Shown: positions 22,175 to 28,957 of the stretch, one piece after another
How positions within the stretch are numbered: position 1 is the first letter of the stretch
Layout of the letters: each line of letters starts with the position of its first letter
From: Streptosporangiales bacterium
GTDB taxonomy: Bacteria; Actinomycetota; Actinomycetes; Streptosporangiales; WHSR01
Assembly: GCA_009379995.1 (NCBI GenBank)
Contig: WHSR01000053.1
Span: 1 to 39,338 of the forward strand
Direction of reading: 5' to 3'
Length of the DNA stretch: 39,338 nt
Notes under the pieces: model-generated
Seen by the model: the letters and a program-made list of their open reading frames with translations, nothing else
The model's database searches: none
Told to the model about the DNA's origin: nothing
Translations under genes and position numbers: made by a program

Positions 22175-23086
22175 TCAGCCGCGGGCGACCCGCGGAGCCC
22201 CGCCTGCCCTTACGGTATTGGGCGCTGCCGCGTACGTCCGACGCGCGCCCTGGGACGACCGGGCGAGAACGACGATTCCCACGACGATCAGCAGCGTCTC
22301 CGCGAGGATGACGAGCGGCAAACTCATGGAGACGGGCTCGCGCAACGCGAAGGCGCCGACCCCTATGGCGGTGAGCGGGTCCGTGACGAGAATCGTGGCC
22401 AGCGCCGTGGCCAGCCGCCCGCTGCGGTACGCCCCCTGGCTCAGCAGGAACCCGGCAACCGAGGCGGCCATGGCCGCCAGCGTCAGCCAGCTTGCGAACA
22501 CCGATATGCCCCGCTCGCCGGCCCGGTGTACGAGCATCTCCACGAACCCAGCCGTGGTGCCGAACGCCACGCCCGCCCCGGCGGACAGCAGGAGCGTGCG
22601 TCCCTCGCCGCGGAGCCGAAGCGCGCCGAGCACGACGACCAAGAGCCCGATGGCCACGATCGCCGCCAGCGCGCCGAGGCGCCCCGGGTCAACGGCCGGC
22701 GCGACGGAGGCGGGGTTCAGCGTCAGCAGCAGGCTGCCGAGGCCCAGCGCCACAACGGCGGCCGCGTACACCTCCACCCGCGTCACCCGCCGGCCCTGCA
22801 GCATCGCCCCGACCGGCAGCGCGAACAGCAGCGTGGTCACCGCAACGGGCTGGACCAGCGGGAGCGGCCCCCACCGCAGCGCCACGACCTGAAGGCCCAC
22901 CCCGACGAGCCCGGTGATGACCCCGGCCACCCAGATCGGCTTGCGGGCCAAGTGGAGAAGTAACGCCGGGTTCAAGGCCCCGCGGCTCGGTGCCGACGCC
23001 ACACCCCGCTGTTGCAGCGCGGCAGCCAAGGCGAGAAAGAAGGCGCCCACCAGTGCCGCTACGCATGCCGAAAAGTTGCTCGCCAC
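22175..23086 (-). CDS. DMT-family (EamA/NIPA-like) membrane transporter
   Basis: About 303 residues from GTG 23086, preceded by GAGGATCAGGGGC; the frame is open well upstream but reads as non-coding there. Nine to ten hydrophobic helices are visible, starting with F-S-A-C-V-A-A-L-V-G-A-F-F-L-A. The segments V-V-A-L-R-W-G-P-L-P-L-V-Q-P and A-Y-R-S-G-R-L-A-T-A-L-A-T-I-L-V-T-D-P are shared with actinobacterial DMT permeases related to EamA exporters and to the magnesium-transporter-like NIPA group. It sits in the cytoplasmic membrane; the substrate is unknown. A short positively charged tail follows the last helix. The 5' leader (23087-23160) contains two tight hairpins. Confidence 0.82.
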   Translation of the reverse strand: MASNFSACVAALVGAFFLALAAALQQRGVASAPSRGALNPALLLHLARKPIWVAGVITGLVGVGLQVVALRWGPLPLVQPVAVTTLLFALPVGAMLQGRRVTRVEVYAAAVVALGLGSLLLTLNPASVAPAVDPGRLGALAAIVAIGLLVVVLGALRLRGEGRTLLLSAGAGVAFGTTAGFVEMLVHRAGERGISVFASWLTLAAMAASVAGFLLSQGAYRSGRLATALATILVTDPLTAIGVGAFALREPVSMSLPLVILAETLLIVVGIVVLARSSQGARRTYAAAPNTVRAGGAPRVARG

Positions 23087-23341
23087 GCCCCTGATCCTCG
23101 ATGGGTGACCGACCACGGACCATCCGGGAGATACCCGGCTTTCCCCTGGGGCTACCCCCACGGCTTTGTCGGGGTTGTCACACCCGCCGACACTTGTCCG
23201 GCCGCGGCGCGGGCGCTCTCTCCTCGCGGGGTGCGCGAGATACTGACGGACCCTGGAAAGGCTGTGATCACTGGCGTTCCTGGTCGCGGGAGGTATCGAT
23301 GAGGTGGCGGCTGGTTCCGGCGCTTGAGCGGCGCTGGCCCT

Positions 23342-23470
23342 GTGTACGAGGTGTCCCTGCCGCCCACCCTGCTCCACGCCGACGTGGACGCGGCCTGGCG
23401 GGGCGAGCCCGCATTTAGCTGTGTGGTGATGTTCCGTGACGGCAACCTGTTCGCCAAGGGACACGCATGA
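23342..23470 (+). pseudogene. Short unidentified gene remnant
   Basis: A frame of 42 codons, ending at TGA 23468-23470, reads V-Y-E-V-S-L-P-P-T-L-L-H-A-D-V-D, then W-R-G-E-P-A-F-S-C-V-V-M-F-R-D-G-N-L-F. The composition is that of a real protein with a beta-strand end, unlike neighbouring frames. There is no ribosome site, and TGA closes the frame 13 codons upstream of GTG 23342. I do not recognise a family; it may be the tail of a deleted gene. Confidence 0.25.
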
Positions 23471-23728
23471 CGCCGCCGGGTGGAGCCTGGTGATACGTGC
23501 CGACGTTATCGACGCCGGCCGTTCGTACGGGTGGTCGCGGCTTTCCCGCCCAATCGAAGGTCTGAAGACCTTGAGACGCTCTGCGATGGCAGCTTCCCGA
23601 TCGGGATAGATAAGGTCCGTCGGGCGCAGCTCCCCGCGACCATCGTTACGGGAGGCCGGCTCCACGCTCGCCCTACCCACTGGAAGTAGTTACTCGCGCC
23701 GTGTCCGTACCTTCAGAAACAATCGAAA

Positions 23729-23736
23729 GTTCGAAC
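23729..23736. promoter_or_regulatory. Palindrome GTTCGAAC before the GbsR gene
   Basis: An 8-base perfect palindrome within AATCGAAAGTTCGAACAG, 39 bases before the regulator's GTG. The surrounding 60 bases are unusually AT-rich for this DNA, as expected for a promoter. It is a candidate autoregulatory site for the MarR/GbsR-type protein. Confidence 0.35.
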
Positions 23737-23775
23737 AGCTTCGGGTACGTTTGTGGGCGAGCAAGGAGGTGACCG

Positions 23776-24249
23776 GTGACCGAGGAGAGTTCGGAGCTTC
23801 ACGGCTACGCCGACGAGGTCGGCCTGTTCTTCGAGGCCACGGGGCTTCCGCGGATGCCCGGTCGCATCCTCGGTTGGCTGCTGGTCTGCGAGCCCCCGCA
23901 TCAGTCCGCCGAGGAACTGGCCGCCGCACTGCAGGCGAGCCGCGGCTCCATCAGCATGGCCATGCAGATGCTGATGGGCGCCGGGGCCGTCGAGCGTTAC
24001 CCGGTCCCCGGATCCCGACGCACCTACTACCGGATGCGGCCGGGCTTCTGGCTGCGCGAGGCCGAGGACAAGGCGCGCCTCGCCGGCGAGTGGCGCAAGC
24101 TGGCCGACCGCGGTCTCGACCTGATGAGGGACCGGCCGGAGGAAAGCCGCCGCCGGCTCCAGGAGGCGCGCGACATGTACGCCTTCCTGGAGGAGGAGTA
24201 CGCCCGCATCAAGGATCTCTGGCTGCAACGACAGGAGAGGATGACATGA
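23776..24249 (+). CDS. GbsR/MarR-family transcriptional regulator
   Basis: A protein of 157 residues from GTG 23776, five bases after a near-perfect AAGGAGGT ribosome site. The N-terminal G-L-F-F-E-A-T-G-L-P-R-M-P-G-R-I-L-G-W-L-L-V is the hallmark of GbsR-type members. It is followed by the winged helix S-A-E-E-L-A-A-A-L-Q-A-S-R-G-S-I-S-M-A-M-Q-M-L and the wing V-E-R-Y-P-V-P-G-S-R-R-T-Y-Y-R-M. A long C-terminal helix (~95-150), rich in Glu and Arg, should form the dimer interface. It overlaps the ABC ATPase start by four bases (ATGA), so it heads the exporter operon and probably represses it until a drug or metabolite binds. Confidence 0.9.
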   Translation: MTEESSELHGYADEVGLFFEATGLPRMPGRILGWLLVCEPPHQSAEELAAALQASRGSISMAMQMLMGAGAVERYPVPGSRRTYYRMRPGFWLREAEDKARLAGEWRKLADRGLDLMRDRPEESRRRLQEARDMYAFLEEEYARIKDLWLQRQERMT

Positions 24250-25124
24250 CCACGGCCCAAGCGGTTGTGGACGTTGAGGGGCTCACATTCACCTATCCGA
24301 AATCCGCGGAACCAGCGGTGCGCGGAATCGATTTCTCGGTCGACCGAGGCGAGATCTTCGGGTTCCTGGGGCCGAGTGGAGCGGGTAAGTCCACCACGCA
24401 GAAGATCCTCACCGGCCTGCTCACCGGCCACGGCGGCACGGTGTCGGTCTGGGGGAAGGACCCGGCGTCCTGGGGTTCGGAGTACTACCGGCGGATCGGC
24501 GTGTCCTTCGAACTGCCCAACAACTACCAGAAGCTGACCGCGCTGGAGAACCTCGAGTTCTTCGCTTCGCTGTACGAGGGGCCGACCCAGGACCCGATGT
24601 CGCTGCTGGAGCGGGTCGATCTCGCCGGAGACGCACGCACCCGGGTGGGGAAGTTCTCCAAGGGTATGCAGATGCGCCTGGTCTTCATCCGCGCCCTGCT
24701 GCACCGCCCGGAGCTGTTGTTCCTCGACGAACCGACCTCGGGTATGGATCCGGTCAACGGGCGCCGGATCAAAGACATGGTTCGTGAGCTGCGCGACCAA
24801 GGGTGCACGGTGTTCCTCACCACGCACGACATGGCCACGGCGGACCAGCTCTGCGACCGTGTCGCGTTCGTAGTCGACGGGAAGATCGCCGCGCTGGACT
24901 CGCCCGCCGAGCACAAGGTCAGCCGCAGCCGCCGGATGGTGCGGGTGACCTATCGCGGCTATGCCGGTAACGACCTGCAGACCAAGGACTTCCCGCTGGA
25001 CGGGCTGGCCGACGACGAGGAGTTCCGCGCCCTGCTGCGGGAGGGCCACGTCGAGGCCCTGCACAGCCAGGAGGCGAGCCTCGAGGACGTCTTCATCGAC
25101 GTCACCGGGAGGGCGCTGGCATGA
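24246..25124 (+). CDS. ABC transporter ATP-binding protein (drug-exporter type)
   Basis: A protein of 292 residues. Walker A is G-P-S-G-A-G-K-S-T (42-50), the signature is F-S-K-G-M-Q-M-R-L as in ABC-2 exporters, Walker B is L-L-F-L-D-E-P-T-S-G-M-D, and the switch is T-T-H-D. The Q-loop region reads V-S-F-E-L-P-N-N-Y-Q, with Glu where Gln is usual. The C-terminal ~70 residues form a regulatory extension ending in A-S-L-E-D-V-F-I-D-V-T-G. It powers the two small permeases encoded directly downstream. The layout of one ATPase with two ~240-residue permeases, and the Q-loop wording, recall the mycobacterial Rv2688c-Rv2687c-Rv2686c exporter linked to fluoroquinolone resistance. This is from memory, and no substrate is shown here. 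Overlaps of four bases at both ends imply coupled translation. Confidence 0.92.
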   Translation: MTTAQAVVDVEGLTFTYPKSAEPAVRGIDFSVDRGEIFGFLGPSGAGKSTTQKILTGLLTGHGGTVSVWGKDPASWGSEYYRRIGVSFELPNNYQKLTALENLEFFASLYEGPTQDPMSLLERVDLAGDARTRVGKFSKGMQMRLVFIRALLHRPELLFLDEPTSGMDPVNGRRIKDMVRELRDQGCTVFLTTHDMATADQLCDRVAFVVDGKIAALDSPAEHKVSRSRRMVRVTYRGYAGNDLQTKDFPLDGLADDEEFRALLREGHVEALHSQEASLEDVFIDVTGRALA

Positions 25125-25831
25125 CCACGCCTCTGTCGGCCGCGGTGAAGCTGGACTTCCGGCTGCAGCGCCGCTACGGCTTCTTCTACGCCGCGGCGTT
25201 CGTCATCCTGCTCTGGATCGGCGTCCTCAGGATCGTGCCGGAGGACCTGCTCGGCCCCGCGATGCCGTACATCCTCTTCGGCGACGTCCAGTTCTTCTAC
25301 TTCTTCATCGCCGGTGCTGTGTTCTTCGAGAAGGGCGAACGGACGCTGTTCGCCCTGCTCACGACGCCGCTGCGGTTCCGCGACTACCTGACGGCGAAGC
25401 TGGTGTCGATGTCGACGCTCGCCTTCGTCACGCTGGCCGTGATCGTGCTGGTGGATTACGGCCTCGGCTTCCGCCCGCTGCCCCTGCTGGCCGGTGTGGT
25501 GTTCATGACGCTGCTGATGATCCTGGCCGGGTTCATCACCGCGCCGCTCTACCCGTCGGTCAGCGAGTGGTTCATGCCGTCCACGCTCCTGCTCTTGGTG
25601 GTGAACGCACCGGCGATCGACTACACGGGGCTGTGGCCGCATCCGTTGTTCTATCTCATCCCGACGGAGGCCCCGTACCTGCTGCTGGGCACCGCCTTCG
25701 GCCAGGTGTCGCTGTCGCCATGGCAGGCGGTCTACGCCGTGGGCTACCCGCTCCTCTGGATCGGGCTGCTGTGCCTCCTGGCCAGGTGGGTGTTCTATCG
25801 GTACGTCGTGACGCGGGAGGGCGGCCAATGA
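25121..25831 (+). CDS. ABC exporter permease subunit 1
   Basis: A protein of 236 residues whose ATG overlaps the ATPase stop by four bases. Six hydrophobic helices are visible: F-F-Y-A-A-A-F-V-I-L-L-W, F-F-Y-F-F-I-A-G-A-V-F-F, L-A-F-V-T-L-A-V-I-V-L-V, V-V-F-M-T-L-L-M-I-L-A-G-F, L-L-L-L-V-V-N-A-P-A, and a last helix near L-L-W-I-G-L-L-C-L-L-A. The cytoplasmic segment E-K-G-E-R-T-L-F-A-L-L-T-T-P-L after helix 2 matches the coupling helix of ABC-2 permeases. It forms the membrane channel together with the next gene product. It has no ATPase domain or signal peptide. Confidence 0.88.
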   Translation: MTTPLSAAVKLDFRLQRRYGFFYAAAFVILLWIGVLRIVPEDLLGPAMPYILFGDVQFFYFFIAGAVFFEKGERTLFALLTTPLRFRDYLTAKLVSMSTLAFVTLAVIVLVDYGLGFRPLPLLAGVVFMTLLMILAGFITAPLYPSVSEWFMPSTLLLLVVNAPAIDYTGLWPHPLFYLIPTEAPYLLLGTAFGQVSLSPWQAVYAVGYPLLWIGLLCLLARWVFYRYVVTREGGQ

Positions 25832-26562
25832 TGCGCGCGATAGCGGCGTTCGGCCGCCACGATCTCCGTACCATCCGCCGCGACAGCCTGATGATCGTCG
25901 TGCTGGTGGGGCCGTTCCTGTACGCGGCGGCCATGTGGCTCGTGCCGGCGCTCACCGACTTCGCGGCCACGAGATGGGACTTCGACCTCGTCCCCTACTA
26001 CTCACTGATCATCACCCCGTTTCCCATCCTCGGCCCGCCCCTGCTGCTCGGGGCCCTGCTCGGCTTCCAGCTCCTCGACGACAAGGACCAGAACACGCTG
26101 ACCGCCCTCCGGGTGACACCGGTGCCGCCGGCGGTCTACCCTGCCTACCGGGCGGTGTCGACGATCGTGCTCACCACGGTGACCGTCGTCGCGGCGCTCG
26201 CGCTCACCGGCCTGGCGTCCGCCGAGGTCGTCGCCAAGAGCGCGGCGGTTGGCCTGGTCGGCGGGCTGGTCGCGGTGATCTGTGGTCTGCTGATGGCCGC
26301 GTTCCCCCGAAACAAGGTCGAGGGAATCGCGATCATGCGGGTGATCGGTCTCGTCATGGCCGTACCCCCGCTGCTTCCGTTCTTCTTCCTCGACTCGCCC
26401 TGGCAGCTCGCCTTCGGCATCATCCCGCCGTACTGGCCGGCGAGGGCGTTCTGGTCGGCGATGGACGGCGGCGCCTTCTGGCCGTACATCCTGGGCGGCC
26501 TCGCCTACAACTCGGCGCTCGCGCTGGTCCTGCTGCGTGTGCTGGGCCGGCGCTTCGGGTGA
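25828..26562 (+). CDS. ABC exporter permease subunit 2
   Basis: A protein of 244 residues from ATG 25828, overlapping the previous stop by four bases; a second ATG follows immediately. Six hydrophobic segments are visible, with the ABC-2 coupling segment L-D-D-K-D-Q-N-T-L-T-A-L-R-V-T-P-V after the second helix. This equals the E-K-G-E-R-T-L-F-A-L-L position in subunit 1, so the two are distant paralogues that should form a heterodimer. The last gene of the operon; about 300 bases without a gene follow. Confidence 0.88.
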   Translation: MMRAIAAFGRHDLRTIRRDSLMIVVLVGPFLYAAAMWLVPALTDFAATRWDFDLVPYYSLIITPFPILGPPLLLGALLGFQLLDDKDQNTLTALRVTPVPPAVYPAYRAVSTIVLTTVTVVAALALTGLASAEVVAKSAAVGLVGGLVAVICGLLMAAFPRNKVEGIAIMRVIGLVMAVPPLLPFFFLDSPWQLAFGIIPPYWPARAFWSAMDGGAFWPYILGGLAYNSALALVLLRVLGRRFG

Positions 26563-26868
26563 GAACGGCGGGAGACGCCGCGCTCCAGCCACCAGCAGCG
26601 CAAACCACAGCCGGTTTAGCACTATCGACGTGGTCGTTTGGATCATCGGGCGGACCAGAGGAAGATCCCCGCGCGTGGAGTCGGGCCAGAAGAGGCGCCG
26701 ACGATCGTGATGAGCGGGGCGACGTCTCGGCAGCGGTCCTGAACTTCGTCGTAGGTGCCCCCTGCCGCGGTGCGAGAGAGGAGACGCACGTCACATTCGT
26801 TCCTGTCCCATCTTGCCGAGCTGTTCCGTCAGGAAGGTGTAACCACCAACAACGGCAAGGAGTGCACC
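26563..26868. other. 306-base intergenic region
   Basis: No gene is supported. A small inverted pair AAACC...GGTTT lies near 26601-26617 just after the ABC operon. The final 60 bases are the leader of the CMD-family gene, with an AAGGAG site at 26857-26862. No terminator of convincing strength and no coding remnant were seen. Confidence 0.45.
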
Positions 26869-27342
26869 ATGGATGCTCGCTTGAACCCCCTCGACAGCCC
26901 GGTCGCAGCCAAGGCCCTGAAGCACATCATCGCGGCGGGCAAGGTGCTCGCGGAATCGACGCTGCCGGCCGCGACGCTGGAGCTGGTGAGGCTCCGCGCC
27001 AGTCAGATCAATGGCTGCGGTTTCTGCACCGACATGCACACCAAAGACGCCGCGCACGCCGGGGAGACCTCGGTACGCCTCAACCTGGTCGCGGCCTGGC
27101 GGGAGGCCACGGTGTTCACCGATGCCGAGCGCGCTGCCCTGGAGCTGGCGGAGCAGGGCACCCGCATCGCCGACGCGGCCGGCGGTGTCACGGACGAGGC
27201 CTGGGCGAATGCCGCCAAGCACTACGACGAGGACCAGCTCGCCGACCTGGTGTGCGTCATCGCCATCATCAACGCCTTCAACCGCGGGAACGTCATCATT
27301 CAGCAGCCCGCCGGCGACTACCAGCCCGGCCAGTTCGGATAA
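26869..27342 (+). CDS. Carboxymuconolactone decarboxylase/AhpD-family protein
   Basis: A protein of 157 residues from ATG 26869 after AAGGAG. It is an all-helical CMD domain with the AhpD-type redox motif N-G-C-G-F-C-T-D-M-H: Cys50, Cys53 and His57. Upstream is E-L-V-R-L-R-A-S-Q-I and downstream A-W-R-E-A-T-V-F-T-D-A-E-R-A-A-L-E-L, both standard. Members with C-x-x-C-x-x-x-H act as alkylhydroperoxidase-like thiol enzymes in the cytoplasm, so peroxide detoxification is more likely than ring-cleavage decarboxylation. It stands alone with its own leader. No OxyR or AhpC gene is nearby. Confidence 0.9.
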   Translation: MDARLNPLDSPVAAKALKHIIAAGKVLAESTLPAATLELVRLRASQINGCGFCTDMHTKDAAHAGETSVRLNLVAAWREATVFTDAERAALELAEQGTRIADAAGGVTDEAWANAAKHYDEDQLADLVCVIAIINAFNRGNVIIQQPAGDYQPGQFG

Positions 27343-27393
27343 CGGATCCTCGTCGTGTTCCTGGGCAACAGGGGAGCATGACCTCCCGGCGCC

Positions 27394-27762
27394 CTACCGC
27401 GCGGCGATGAAGTGCAGGATCACGTTGTGTACGTGCTGGCTCTTCTCGCTGCCGCGGAACTCCACCTCGTACGTCTGCGTGCCCACGTGAATCGCGATCG
27501 TACCGGTCGAGAAGAACGAGCCAACCCACGACTTGTTGCTGACCACGCTCACACCGGTGATCTTCGTGTACGGGATGCTGGTGATCGCGACCCTTTTACC
27601 CACGAAGGACTTGTCCTGGACGATGACCCGACGGTCGGTGAGTCCGATGAAGCCGGTGCCGGCGCCTATCGCGTCGTAGACCGCGATGACCTGCTCGCCC
27701 TCCAGCAGGCCGCTCTCGATCTGGCGCAGCTGCTCTCGCCTGTCAAAGGTGGGGGTACCCAT
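27394..27762 (-). CDS. Bacterial PH-domain protein
   Basis: A protein of 122 residues. After a short helix R-R-E-Q-L-R-Q-I-E-S-G-L-L-E-G-E-Q-V-I-A it has the beta-barrel pattern of bacterial pleckstrin-homology domains: G-F-I-G-L-T-D-R-R-V-I-V-Q-D, K-R-V-A-I-T-S-I-P-Y-T-K-I-T-G-V-S-V, F-S-T-G-T-I-A-I-H-V, Y-E-V-E-F-R-G, and a closing helix S-E-K-S-Q-H-V-H-N-V-I-L. The L-T-D-R-R-V and I-P-Y-T-K-I phrases are diagnostic. It has no membrane segment; the function of these stand-alone domains is unknown. Its ATG (27762-27760) overlaps that of a small ORF on the other strand, within CCATGG. Confidence 0.85.
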   Translation of the reverse strand: MGTPTFDRREQLRQIESGLLEGEQVIAVYDAIGAGTGFIGLTDRRVIVQDKSFVGKRVAITSIPYTKITGVSVVSNKSWVGSFFSTGTIAIHVGTQTYEVEFRGSEKSQHVHNVILHFIAAR

Positions 27763-27901
27763 GGTTAGTCGAGCCTATCGGCCACAACGGGAGCGCCTCG
27801 AGGAGTTCCGCGACCTCTGCGAGTTCTCCGAAAAGCACATCCGCGACAAATTCATGCGGCGGTGGGAGGAGTACCGCACACAGAGGAGGAGCGGACGATG
27901 A
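27761..27901 (+). CDS. Possible 46-residue ORF ahead of the chimeric gene
   Basis: ATG 27761 follows AAAGGTGGGGGTACCC and opens a charged helical peptide: M-V-S-R-A-Y-R-P-Q-R-E-R-L-E-E-F-R-D-L, then K-H-I-R-D-K-F-M-R-R-W-E-E-Y. It ends in a TGA that overlaps the next ATG as ATGA, a typical coupling arrangement. Against it, its start region is the antisense of the PH-domain gene's first codons, and no family is recognised. It may be a real small protein, or the displaced first part of the gene that follows. Confidence 0.35.
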   Translation: MVSRAYRPQRERLEEFRDLCEFSEKHIRDKFMRRWEEYRTQRRSGR

Positions 27902-28398
27902 CGACGGAAAAGAGGGGAAAGGTCGACTGCACCGGAGTGGAGTGGGGGTCGGTGGAGTGGACGATGCTCTGCACCTTGTACCTCCGGGCATATGAAAGCC
28001 GTTCGATGCACTCGATCCTCGCCGACCACGCCGCGGCCGAAGCGGTGGACCGGATCGACTACGACTTCGACCGGATGAAGAAGTACGTCAAGCCGTCCAG
28101 CAACCAAGTCCGCCTGCACGCGCTCGAGGCTCTGTGCGCGCATCATCGCGCATCCGGCCGTCTCGATACAGCCTTGCAGGCTGGACTGGCCGCCGTCGCC
28201 TGTGAACCGCTCCGCGAGAGCGCCCATCGTCAGCTGGCCCGAGTGCACCTGGCCGAAGGCAATCCCAGTGAGGCTCTCCGCCAGTACGACCTCTACCGCC
28301 GTCTGCTGCGAACCGAGCTCGGGCTCGCCCCGTCGCCGAAGTTCCGCCAGCTCGTCGCCCCGCTGTTGGGACGTCCTCTGGACGCGCCGAGCGCGTGA
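27898..28398 (+). pseudogene. Chimeric ORF: LCM-type methyltransferase N-terminus joined to a SARP BTAD domain
   Basis: One open frame of 166 codons with two unrelated halves. Residues 8-70 match the beginning of leucine-carboxyl-methyltransferase/TcmP-type enzymes: K-V-D-C-T-G-V-E-W, then C-T-L-Y-L-R-A-Y-E-S-R, then A-V-D-R-I-D-Y-D-F-D-R-M-K, then K-P-S-S-N-Q. The SAM-binding core that must follow is absent. From residue 71, V-R-L-H-A-L-E-A-L starts a bacterial transcriptional activator domain: A-C-E-P-L-R-E-S-A-H-R-Q-L, H-L-A-E-G-N-P-S-E-A-L-R-Q-Y and T-E-L-G-L-A-P-S-P-K-F. Its SARP DNA-binding half is missing. Neither half can do its usual job. The junction is near 28108. Most likely a deletion fused two neighbouring genes; the frame has stayed open, so a new function is not excluded. 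The start ATG is coupled to a small upstream ORF. Confidence 0.7.
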
Positions 28399-28406
28399 CG
28401 CCAAAC

Positions 28407-28421
28407 CCACACGGTGTGTGG
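28407..28421. terminator. Small hairpin after the chimeric ORF
   Basis: CCACAC-GGT-GTGTGG forms a 6-bp stem with a three-base loop nine bases after the stop codon. It is short for a terminator, and could instead be an operator before the DUF4383 gene. Confidence 0.35.
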
Positions 28422-28479
28422 CCTGCGGCCGGGGGTACAGAGAGGGTGCTTGTCATCAATCCACCCCAAAGGAGGCGTC

Positions 28480-28941
28480 ATGGCTGACGCTGCTTCTCGC
28501 GGTACGCAGGCCGGTGGCGGAGCCCGCACTGTCGTACAGCTCGCCGCTCTCGTGGTGGGCTTAGTCTTCCTGCTCGTCGGCGTGCTGGGATTCATCCCAG
28601 GAGTCACAACCGACTACGGCGGCCTGGCACTCCTCGGCCCCGAGTCCAACGCCATGCTGTTCGGCATCTTCCAGGTGTCCGTCCTCCACAACGCCGTTCA
28701 CCTGCTGTTCGGGCTGGCCGGCGCCGCCATGGCACGCACGGTCTCGGTGGCGCGCATCTATCTCGTCGGAGGCGGGGTCATCTACCTCCTGCTGTGGCTG
28801 TACGGGTTCTTAGTCCCGCAGGACAGCCCCGCCAACTTCGTCCCGCTCAACATCGCCGACAACTGGCTGCATCTCGGGCTTGCCGTCGGCATGATCGGGC
28901 TGGGCTTCCTCCCGGGGCGCGGCGTCGTCGCACCCAAGTAA
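28480..28941 (+). CDS. DUF4383 membrane protein
   Basis: A protein of 153 residues from ATG 28480 with an AAAGGAGG site. Four membrane helices are visible: V-Q-L-A-A-L-V-V-G-L-V-F-L-L-V-G-V-L-G-F-I-P-G, then N-A-V-H-L-L-F-G-L-A-G, then I-Y-L-V-G-G-G-V-I-Y-L-L-L, and W-L-H-L-G-L-A-V-G-M-I-G-L-G. The F-Q-V-S-V-L-H-N-A-V-H-L-L-F-G and D-N-W-L-H-L-G motifs identify the DUF4383 family, common in actinobacteria and of unknown role, often near stress genes. The conserved His residues in helices 2 and 4 may be functional. It is probably a single-gene transcript, and converges on the GH127 gene. Confidence 0.88.
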   Translation: MADAASRGTQAGGGARTVVQLAALVVGLVFLLVGVLGFIPGVTTDYGGLALLGPESNAMLFGIFQVSVLHNAVHLLFGLAGAAMARTVSVARIYLVGGGVIYLLLWLYGFLVPQDSPANFVPLNIADNWLHLGLAVGMIGLGFLPGRGVVAPK

Positions 28942-28957
28942 CCAGGTAGCCCCTCGG

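Larger units (their letters stand above)
23087..23775. other. 689-base intergenic region with a small remnant
   Basis: This holds the divergent controls of the DMT permease (minus) and the GbsR-ABC operon (plus). Near 23130-23165 two tight GC hairpins occur (CCGGG-tatct-CCCGG and GGGG-tag-CCCC on the minus strand), in the permease leader. At 23342-23470 a short plus-strand frame looks like gene debris (listed separately). The stretch 23480-23700 shows lower GC3 and no supported gene. A palindrome at 23729-23736 lies before the operon. Confidence 0.5.

Noticed and set aside
22175..23680. Extending the DMT permease to a 501-residue protein starting near 23680
   Set aside because: The added ~200 residues are non-hydrophobic and low-information; GTG 23086 gives the normal family length.
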